From: Polynucleobacter meluiroseus
GTDB lineage: Bacteria > Verrucomicrobiota > Verrucomicrobiia > Opitutales > UBA953
Direction of reading: 5' to 3'
Assembly: GCA_943323725.2 (NCBI GenBank)
Contig: CALPIW020000141.1
Location: 1-5,090, forward strand
Length of the DNA stretch: 5,090 nucleotides
A program made the translations under genes and the position numbers. Positions within the stretch are counted from its first letter, which is position 1; every line of letters begins with the position of its first letter. Below the pieces are notes generated by a model. It did no database searches. It was not told the origin of the DNA and was given only the letters and a program-made list of their open reading frames with translations. Positions 1-5,090 of the stretch are shown here, one piece after another.

Positions 1-532
<532 letters not shown>

Positions 533-610
533 GGGACGGTAAAGCGGAGGCGGGAAGGGGTCTTTTTAAGCCCCTGTCGGGGGAAAAGGGAAGGGAAATG
601 AAAGGTGGAA

Positions 611-825
611 GCGGTTAGCGGGTGGCGGTCAGCTAATTCAGCTTAAGGTGACGGGTGACGGCCCTCAGGGCATCGGCCTTTCCGGTATCGGCCGATCGGC
701 CTTCGGCAGCCGGCTCCAGGCTCCTGCGGCTGATGGCTGAAATGCTGGAGCCCGAATCCCCGATACCCGCGGCCGTCACCTGTCACCTGAGGTTATCTAG
801 CCGCCAACCGCCAACCGCTTACCGC
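611..825. repeat. 215-bp nested inverted-repeat block (MITE-like or structured-RNA-like)
   Basis: Four collinear arm pairs share nearly one centre. The outermost pair is 611-629 with 807-825 (17 of 19 positions complementary). The next is 646-663 with 771-788 (17 of 18; arms read AGGTGACGGGTGACGGCC and GGCCGTCACCTGTCACCT). The third is 684-691 with 760-767 (GGTATCGG/CCGATACC, perfect). The innermost is 710-719 with 745-754 (9 of 10, including perfect GGCTCCAG/CTGGAGCC). A perfect 12-bp palindrome GGCCGATCGGCC sits at 690-701. All this is read directly from the sequence. Such ordered symmetry would fold as one long interrupted hairpin in RNA or a cruciform in DNA. No flanking target-site duplication and no transposase are evident, so mobile origin is only inferred. 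Confidence 0.75.
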
Positions 826-849
826 AGGCGTCGATGGCAGCTTATCCAC

Positions 850-923
850 TCAGCCCTCCATTCAGTCCTCGGTGATCGATTCAGACCTCTGTCATCGATG
901 CAGTCATCGACTCAGCCCTCCCA
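850..923. repeat. Degenerate short tandem array, units 12/19/19/12/12 nt
   Basis: Five adjacent units start at 850, 862, 881, 900 and 912. Each opens with a version of TCAGNCCTC: TCAGCCCTC, TCAGTCCTC, TCAGACCTC, GCAGTCATC, TCAGCCCTC. The two 19-nt units (862-880 and 881-899) additionally end in ATCGAT, and the fourth unit ends in ATCGAC. The first and last units are almost identical (TCAGCCCTCCAT and TCAGCCCTCCCA). The units abut without spacers. This is too short and too irregular for a CRISPR array. Function unknown; it may be a decayed intergenic repeat or a cluster of protein-binding sites. Confidence 0.6.
875..895 (-). repeat. 21-nt dispersed repeat, left copy
   Basis: Read on the minus strand, this segment matches 4970-4990 on the plus strand at 20 of 21 positions (core CTGAATCGAT, preceded by ATGACAGAGG). 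It straddles the junction of the second and third units of the tandem array. Two near-identical copies in the only two longer intergenic gaps of the window point to a genome-wide intergenic repeat family rather than chance. Confidence 0.6.
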
Positions 924-924
924 C

Positions 925-945
925 GGACGCGACGTCGTCGCGTCC
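925..945. repeat. Perfect 9-bp-stem palindrome, REP-like
   Basis: Arms GGACGCGAC (925-933) and GTCGCGTCC (937-945) are perfectly complementary around a 3-nt centre GTC. It lies 6 nt beyond the stop codon of the small minus-strand gene, so the transcript would carry a strong GC hairpin right after the stop. No T tract follows on the minus strand (GTGGGAGGG comes next), so it is not a canonical intrinsic terminator. It might protect the mRNA 3' end or be one copy of a REP-type repeat. Confidence 0.6.
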
Positions 946-951
946 CTACCT

Positions 952-1398
952 TCACTCCGCCGCCGTCAGTTCGCGGTGGAGTTGGAACAGGGCGTGGAAG
1001 CTGTCGGCGTAGAAGACGCTGAGGCGTTCGATGAGCTTGCTGTCGTGCCAGGAGACCACGTTGGCCTTGAAGGTCAGGCGGGCCTCGCCGAGTCCCTCGG
1101 GCTTGCGTGCGGAGAGTTCCTGCGAGAAGTGCAGCGTCGAAGGCAGCTTCTTCGCGTATTTCTTCTGGTCGGAAAGGAAGGCCGCGATCGCGCCGAGCTG
1201 CGACTGGCCATCGAGGGTCAGGTGCACGGTGGCCTCGCCGGGGACGTCGCCTTCGCGCGGCTGGTAGAAGGCCCGGACGAGCGCGGTCGAGCCTTTGAGC
1301 GTCACGCGGGCGTTGAAGTCATCGCGCGCGGTCAGGCGGTAGGCCGCTTCATGCGCCTTGAGGTGTCCGGCGACGGCCTTCCAGAGGGCGGGTCTCAT
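952..1398 (-). CDS. Hypothetical protein, 148 residues
   Basis: I do not recognise this protein. It is predicted soluble: no signal peptide or membrane segment, and many charged residues. The N-terminal half (MRPALWKAVAGHLKAHEAAYRL) looks helical and is followed by alternating stretches resembling strands (ARVTLKG, ALVRAFYQP, EATVHLTLDG), a helix-like LGAIAAFLSDQKKYAKKL, another strand-like part (ARLTFKANVVSW), and a final helical segment rich in aromatics and hydrophobics (LIERLSVFYADSFHALFQLHREL). The composition looks like a real folded alpha/beta protein and codon use is GC-rich like its neighbours. The start at 1396-1398 is preferred over an upstream ATG at 1447-1449 because the extra 17 residues look unstructured and GAGGG lies at 1401-1405. 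That site is only 2 nt from the ATG, which is close for a Shine-Dalgarno. A weak TAAGAT at 1407-1412 could be a -10 element, implying a nearly leaderless mRNA. It lies downstream of a strong terminator, so it is probably transcribed separately from the large gene. Confidence 0.72.
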   Translation of the reverse strand: MRPALWKAVAGHLKAHEAAYRLTARDDFNARVTLKGSTALVRAFYQPREGDVPGEATVHLTLDGQSQLGAIAAFLSDQKKYAKKLPSTLHFSQELSARKPEGLGEARLTFKANVVSWHDSKLIERLSVFYADSFHALFQLHRELTAAE

Positions 1399-1475
1399 GT
1401 CCCTCAATCTTATCGAAGTCGGGCCGGAGGCAAGCGGACCGCACGTCATGCGGCGTCGAGTTATTGACAGGCCAC

Positions 1476-1504
1476 AAAAAGGGCGTGCCGGTCGGCACGC
1501 CCTT
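1476..1504 (-). terminator. Intrinsic terminator of the large cytochrome c gene
   Basis: A perfect inverted repeat AAGGGCGTGCCG (1479-1490) / CGGCACGCCCTT (1493-1504) forms an 11-bp GC-rich stem with a 4-nt loop. On the minus strand it runs into five T residues (the complement of AAAAA at 1476-1480). It begins 22 nt beyond the TAA stop of the large gene, the expected position for rho-independent termination, and lies upstream of the small unknown gene. Confidence 0.92.
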
Positions 1505-1526
1505 CGGGGAGGAACGGAGGCGAAGG

Positions 1527-4500
1527 TTACTTCTTTTTCTTCGCCGGCTCGGCCTTGGCGGGCACGCCGAGCGGGTGCTCCTTGAGGACTTCCTCGACCG
1601 TGTAGAGGGCGTTGTTCTTGCCCTTGATCGCTTCGCGGACCTTCTTGACCTGGGCCGGCTTGACGGCCGGGAGGTTGTTGCCGAAGGACTGGCGGACGTA
1701 GGTGAGCACCGCGGCGACTTCTTCGTCGTTGAGGAGCTGACCGAGGCCGGTCATCACCGGCTGGCCGGAGGCGGCGTCGCCGTAGGTCTTACCGTCGATC
1801 GTCTGGACGCCGTAGAGGCCGTTGAGGACGATCTTGATCACGCGGTCAGGGTCGCCTTCGAGCCAGCCGTTGGACGGATAGCCAGGCGTGCGACCGAGGG
1901 GCGGGTAGGCACCGCGGGCCGGCTTACCGGGTTCCTTGGGCATCTCGGCGCCGCGGCCGTCGGCCTGGTGGCAGGTCGAGCAGTGCGCTTCGCGGAAGTA
2001 GACTTCCTTGCCCTTGTCGTAGAGCTTCTTGTCGTCCTTCGAGAGCTTCTTGTCCGACGGGCCGTAAGAGGTTTCCTTGACGTCGGCGTACTCGCGCAGG
2101 TTCACCTTGCCCTTACCCTCGGGGAGTGACTCGAGCTGCTTCATCGTCTGACGGAGGCAGTAGGCGATGGTCGCGTCCTTGGTGCCCTTGAGGGTCGCGG
2201 CGGCGGCGATGGCGCGCTCGGTGTCCTGACCGCGGAAGAAGCTGAGGCCGCGGACGCCTTCGAGCTGGACGCGCAGGTGGGCGTCCTTGACGGCGTTCTC
2301 CATGATCGCGAGGGCGTTCGGGAGGCGGTCGCGCTGGTAGATGGCGACGCGCACGGCCTGGGCACGGGCGCGAGGCTCGGGGGATTTCAGCAATTGGCCG
2401 AGGAGCTCCGGGTTCACGACATTGTGCCACTGGTGGACCCAGAGGGCTTCGAGTAGGTGGTGGGCGTCCTCGACCTTGGTCGGGTCGAACTGCTTGGCCC
2501 ACTTCTGGGTCGCGGCGATGACCTTGGCGGTGTCATGCTTGTGCAGCTCGATCTTGGCGCGCTGGCGGACGTTGTCTTCGTGCTCGGTCAGGAGCGCGAC
2601 GAGGTTCTCGACGGACTCGCCGTCGATCTTCTTCGGCGTGAGGAGCGGGCGACCGGCGTAGGTCAGGCGGTAGAGGCGGCCGTGCTGGTGGTCGCGGTTC
2701 GGGTCACGCAGGTGGTGCTGGAGGTGGCCGATGAGCATCTGCGACCAGTCCATGACGTAGAGCGAACCATCGGGGGCGACGGCGACGCCGGAGGGGCGGA
2801 AGTTGCCGGCCTTCTCCTTGTCGGTCTCGATGAGGTTCGGCAGCAGGGTCTGACCCTTGAGGCCGGCGCCGTTATCGGTGATCTTCGCGCGGAAGATGCC
2901 CTGGACGGTGATCACGTTCGTGTTGAGGAAGTCGCCCTGCCAGTCGTCGGGGAAGTGACGGCTGCTGAGGATGGCGGTGCCCGGGCAGGGGCGGGACGGG
3001 CGATCCCAGAACTGCGGGTACTTGGGATGGGCGCCTTCGTCCAGATGACCGGAGAAGCCCGGGCCGAAGTAGTTGGCGTTGCCGGTGGCGTCGGTGATGA
3101 TGTCGTTGCCCCAGTAGTCGAAGACGCGGCCGTGCGGGTTGGCGAAGCCGTAGGGCACGTGGCGGGTCAGCTTGTTGGTCTGGGGTTCGAAGCGGTAGAT
3201 GGCACCGTTGGTGTTGCGCAGCACGCCGTTGAAGGTCTCGACCTGGGTGCGGTGGAACACGCCGTCGGAGAGGTAGATCGCGCCTCCCGGTTCATAGCAG
3301 ATCGAGTTCGTCTCGTGGTGCGAGTCGGCGGCATCCATGCCGGTGAGCAGGCGTTCTTTCCAGTCGGCCTTGCCGTCGCCGTCGGTGTCGCGGACATACC
3401 AGATGTCGGGCGACTGGATGAGGATGACGCCGTCCTTGTAGAACTGGAAGCCGGTCGGGCAGTTGAGGCCGTCGAGGAAGGTCGTCGACTTGAGCACCTT
3501 GCCGGTCTTCGGGTCGAGATCCAGGACGATGAGCTTGTCGAAGACCTTGGTGGTCGGGGAGGTCTCGGGGTAGGTCGGCCAGCAGGCGATCCAGAGTCGG
3601 CCCTTGGTGTCGAAGTTCATCTGCACCGGGTTGATGAGCTCGGGGATGGTGGTCTCGTCGGCGACGAACTCGACCTTCACGCCTTCGGGGGTGGAGAGGT
3701 GCTTGAGCTGGTCGACGCCGCTGAGGTAGGGGACGGGCTCCTTGCGGTTCGGGGGCACCGGGATCTCGGCCTTGAGGTTGTCGTGCTTCACTTCGACCGG
3801 CTTGCCTTGGGCGGCGGCCCAGATGCCCTTGTCGTGGTTGGCGGTCTTGAGGTCGCGGTTGGCGAGTTCGGCGCCGAGCACCGTGGCGTTGTCGATGCCT
3901 TCGTATTTGATGCGGGAGCGCTGGCCGAAGATGTTGAACTGGTCGACCGTGCGGTAGCGGTGGTGCCACTGGGTGCTCTTTTCATTCACCTCGGCGCGGA
4001 CCTTCTCGTTGATGGCGCCGGCGGCCTGGCCGAAGACGGCCTGGAACTGGGCCGGGCCGAAGGCGGCGTCACCGATGGCGTTCACGTGGATGCCGTTGAG
4101 GGTGAGCGGGGACTTGGCCGAGGCGTAGAGCTTCTGAGACGCGGCGAAGAGGTCGATGAACGGGACGCTATTGGCCTTGGCGACGGTGGCCATCGCAGCC
4201 GTGTACAGCGCGAGATTCTTGTTGTTATCGGCGGCAAGCTTGGCGTCGAAGTCGGCGGACTTCAGGTCTTCGTGCGCGATCGGGGAGAAGAGGACGACGC
4301 GGACCTTGCCCTTGCCGTAGTCGGCGGCGAGGGTCGACTTGAGCCAGGCATCGAGGTTCGACTTGAAGGTCTCGAGACCGGCCGGACCGGCGAAGGACTC
4401 GTTGAAGCCCCAGTAAGCGAAGATCACGTTGGCGTGGAAGTGCGCGCCGGCGTGGTAGGTGACCTCGGTCTTGCCGACCTTGGTGGTCAGGGCGCCGGGC

Positions 4501-4775
4501 TTCATGTTGAGGAAGTAGTCAAGGCCGGCCACTTCATCGGAGCGGTGCGGCTTGACGCCGACTTCGTCGCCGGAGAAGCCGAGGTTGCGGACCACGAGGT
4601 TGTGGCTCGGGAACGCCTGATGGATCAGCGTCTCGAAGTGGCCGTGGTGCTGCTGCCGGTCGGCGAAGCCGCTGCCGACGAAGGCGATGTTGTCACCCTT
4701 CTCGAGGGTGAGGTTCTGGGCCGAGACGGAGACGAATCCGAGCAGGGCCAACAGGAGGGTGGACAGCTTGCGCAT
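1527..4775 (-). CDS. Exported SGNH-like / PVC-type propeller / HEAT-like / cytochrome c fusion protein
   Basis: A 1082-residue multidomain protein of the PVC-type heme-binding family. Start 4773-4775 gives a clean signal peptide (MRKLSTLLLALLGFVSVSA, cleavage likely before QN at residue 20); an upstream in-frame ATG at 4809-4811 would bury it. There is no lipobox Cys, so the protein is probably periplasmic and soluble. Domains: SGNH-hydrolase-like, about 24-255 (NLGFSGDEV near 64-72, WGFNESF near 122-128, NGIH at 227-230); a membrane-bound-dehydrogenase-type beta-propeller, about 360-705, with a calcium-loop-like DTDGDGKAD at 463-471 and the family signature LRDPNRDHQHGRLYRL near 689-704; HEAT-like helices about 718-882; class I cytochrome c about 915-1033, with heme-binding CSTCH at 932-936 and probable axial Met1008 (PVMTGLG). 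A Lys-rich tail ends in KKKK. The canonical block I GDS serine motif is replaced by GSG at 34-36, and block V has Asn where Asp is usual, so esterase activity is doubtful. The known family is linked to periplasmic oxidation and electron transfer; the substrate is unknown. No Shine-Dalgarno is visible. Confidence 0.93.
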   Translation of the reverse strand: MRKLSTLLLALLGFVSVSAQNLTLEKGDNIAFVGSGFADRQQHHGHFETLIHQAFPSHNLVVRNLGFSGDEVGVKPHRSDEVAGLDYFLNMKPGALTTKVGKTEVTYHAGAHFHANVIFAYWGFNESFAGPAGLETFKSNLDAWLKSTLAADYGKGKVRVVLFSPIAHEDLKSADFDAKLAADNNKNLALYTAAMATVAKANSVPFIDLFAASQKLYASAKSPLTLNGIHVNAIGDAAFGPAQFQAVFGQAAGAINEKVRAEVNEKSTQWHHRYRTVDQFNIFGQRSRIKYEGIDNATVLGAELANRDLKTANHDKGIWAAAQGKPVEVKHDNLKAEIPVPPNRKEPVPYLSGVDQLKHLSTPEGVKVEFVADETTIPELINPVQMNFDTKGRLWIACWPTYPETSPTTKVFDKLIVLDLDPKTGKVLKSTTFLDGLNCPTGFQFYKDGVILIQSPDIWYVRDTDGDGKADWKERLLTGMDAADSHHETNSICYEPGGAIYLSDGVFHRTQVETFNGVLRNTNGAIYRFEPQTNKLTRHVPYGFANPHGRVFDYWGNDIITDATGNANYFGPGFSGHLDEGAHPKYPQFWDRPSRPCPGTAILSSRHFPDDWQGDFLNTNVITVQGIFRAKITDNGAGLKGQTLLPNLIETDKEKAGNFRPSGVAVAPDGSLYVMDWSQMLIGHLQHHLRDPNRDHQHGRLYRLTYAGRPLLTPKKIDGESVENLVALLTEHEDNVRQRAKIELHKHDTAKVIAATQKWAKQFDPTKVEDAHHLLEALWVHQWHNVVNPELLGQLLKSPEPRARAQAVRVAIYQRDRLPNALAIMENAVKDAHLRVQLEGVRGLSFFRGQDTERAIAAAATLKGTKDATIAYCLRQTMKQLESLPEGKGKVNLREYADVKETSYGPSDKKLSKDDKKLYDKGKEVYFREAHCSTCHQADGRGAEMPKEPGKPARGAYPPLGRTPGYPSNGWLEGDPDRVIKIVLNGLYGVQTIDGKTYGDAASGQPVMTGLGQLLNDEEVAAVLTYVRQSFGNNLPAVKPAQVKKVREAIKGKNNALYTVEEVLKEHPLGVPAKAEPAKKKK

Positions 4776-4872
4776 GGGGTTTCTGGTTTTGATAAAAAGA
4801 GGGAAGGCCATGCGGTGAAGCATGGTCGGATTGGGGAGATGAAAACCTGTCGCTCTTTCAACAATCTGCCAA

Positions 4873-4886
4873 GGGGAATGTTCCCC
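4873..4886. promoter_or_regulatory. GGGGAATGTTCCCC dyad, operator-like
   Basis: A 6-bp perfect inverted repeat GGGGAA/TTCCCC around a 2-nt centre lies about 98 nt upstream of the start codon of the large gene. The compact symmetry resembles a binding site for a dimeric regulator. It could equally be an RNA hairpin, although the 2-nt centre means it can only close with fewer pairs. Its right half shares bases 4883-4886 with the larger stem next to it. A regulatory role is inferred only from symmetry and position. Confidence 0.35.
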
Positions 4887-4937
4887 TCCGGGCCTGCCAA
4901 TGAGCATCAAAGCCCCTCATTTGCAGGCCCAGAGGGG
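4883..4937. repeat. Long stem-loop, 22-nt arms, upstream of the large gene
   Basis: Arms 4883-4904 and 4916-4937 are complementary at 20 of 22 positions, with single mismatches at 4889/4931 and 4898/4922; the loop is 11 nt (4905-4915). The inner part GGGCCTGCCAATGAG pairs with CTCATTTGCAGGCCC. Neither side is followed by a T tract, so it is not a standard intrinsic terminator. It sits 108-162 nt before the start codon and could be a 5'-UTR structure, the end signal of a gene to the right, or a small repeat element. Confidence 0.7.
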
Positions 4938-4969
4938 TAGGGGGAGGGGCGGGGGTAGGGTGATGACAG

Positions 4970-4990
4970 ATGACAGAGGGCTGAATCGAT
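4970..4990 (+). repeat. 21-nt dispersed repeat, right copy
   Basis: Matches the minus-strand reading of 875-895 at 20 of 21 positions. It is preceded by a further direct repeat, GATGACA GATGACA at 4962-4975, which resembles the AGGTGAC GGGTGAC direct repeat at 646-658 in the left gap. Both intergenic regions therefore draw on a shared set of short repeats. Confidence 0.6.
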
Positions 4991-4992
4991 GA

Positions 4993-5019
4993 GCCAGGGC
5001 GGAAGCCCCGCCACCTGGC
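4993..5019. repeat. GC-rich hairpin
   Basis: GCCAG (4993-4997) pairs with CTGGC (5015-5019), and GGCGG (4998-5002) pairs with CCGCC (5008-5012), giving ten base pairs with a 2-nt bulge (AC at 5013-5014) and a 5-nt loop. No T tract follows on either strand. It directly follows the 21-nt repeat copy and may belong to the same repeat unit. Confidence 0.5.
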
Positions 5020-5090
5020 ACCCGGAATGAAATCATAAAATCAAAGGGAAACCGGAGACCGGATCATTGGCTGGGGTGTCTTATGCCCTC

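Larger units (their letters stand above)
533..951. other. Intergenic region without a gene, rich in inverted and tandem repeats
   Basis: This 419-bp stretch separates the alaS start from the end of the small unknown gene. Open frames across it have no recognisable protein content and run through repeats, so I call no gene. It contains, in order, a small hairpin (CCCC-TGTC-GGGG at 571-582) close to alaS, a 215-bp nested inverted-repeat block, a degenerate short tandem array and a perfect 9-bp-stem palindrome. The alaS promoter must lie here or further upstream, but no -35/-10 pair stands out. Confidence 0.7.
4776..5090. other. Upstream region of the large gene, no gene seen
   Basis: These 315 bp hold no credible coding sequence on either strand. 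The promoter of the large minus-strand gene should be here, but no -35/-10 pair is convincing; TTGAAA occurs on the minus strand around 4855-4860 without a good -10 partner. The region contains a 14-bp dyad, an extended stem-loop, a G-rich run on the plus strand (4934-4960), a copy of the 21-nt repeat and another hairpin. From about 5020 to the right edge I see no feature. Confidence 0.65.

Noticed and set aside
571..582. CCCC-TGTC-GGGG hairpin near alaS as a terminator
   Set aside because: The stem is only 4 bp and the T run precedes it on the plus strand; on the minus strand it is followed by CTTAAAAAGA, not T residues.
850..923. Possible CRISPR array
   Set aside because: Units are only 12-19 nt, abut without spacers and are degenerate; no cas gene is nearby.
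655..1467. 270-codon open frame on the plus strand
   Set aside because: Runs through the nested inverted repeats and then antisense to the small gene; Arg-rich and without any recognisable motif.
1464..1469. TTGACA as a plus-strand -35 promoter element
   Set aside because: No -10 partner at a proper distance (the following bases form the terminator stem) and no plus-strand gene downstream.
1464..2129. 221-codon open frame on the plus strand
   Set aside because: Antisense to the cytochrome c domain and spans the terminator; composition is that of an antisense frame.
3292..3969. 225-codon alternate minus-strand frame within the large gene
   Set aside because: Arg/Pro/His-rich out-of-frame reading of a GC-rich gene with no domain.
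2457..4940. 827-codon open frame on the plus strand antisense to the large gene
   Set aside because: Its product is a low-complexity run of V, G, E, D, L and A, typical of the antisense of a GC-rich coding frame, with no recognisable domain. The minus-strand protein has clear family motifs.

Overview
The window reads as a high-GC bacterial chromosome segment, most probably from the Verrucomicrobiota (an Opitutae-like lineage is a guess). The main reason is one very large exported protein with a lineage-typical architecture: an SGNH-hydrolase-like domain, a 'PVC-type' beta-propeller dehydrogenase-like domain, a HEAT-like helical region and a terminal c-type cytochrome. This combination is characteristic of Verrucomicrobiota and Planctomycetota. 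All three protein genes lie on the minus strand.

Layout from left to right: (i) 1-532 minus, the N-terminal 177 codons of alanyl-tRNA synthetase (alaS), running off the left edge. (ii) 533-951, a 419-bp gap without a credible gene. It is rich in structure: a 215-bp set of nested inverted repeats (611-825), a degenerate tandem array with 12/19/19/12/12-nt units (850-923), and a 9-bp-stem palindrome (925-945). (iii) 952-1398 minus, a 148-residue protein I do not recognise. (iv) 1476-1504, a strong intrinsic terminator serving the large gene. (v) 1527-4775 minus, the 1082-residue SGNH/propeller/HEAT/cytochrome c protein with a signal peptide. (vi) 4776-5090, its upstream region, with a GGGGAATGTTCCCC dyad overlapping a long stem-loop, a copy of a 21-nt repeat also present in the left gap, and another hairpin.

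The genes do not form an obvious pathway. The large protein should act outside the cytoplasmic membrane, probably in oxidation and electron transfer coupled to carbohydrate or other organic substrate use; that role is inferred from family membership. alaS is housekeeping. The terminator after the large gene suggests it is transcribed separately from the small gene and alaS. The most unusual material is non-coding: both intergenic regions share degenerate repeats, and the left gap holds a nested dyad that could be a small non-autonomous element or a structured RNA. No tRNA, rRNA, CRISPR array, transposase or phage gene was seen.
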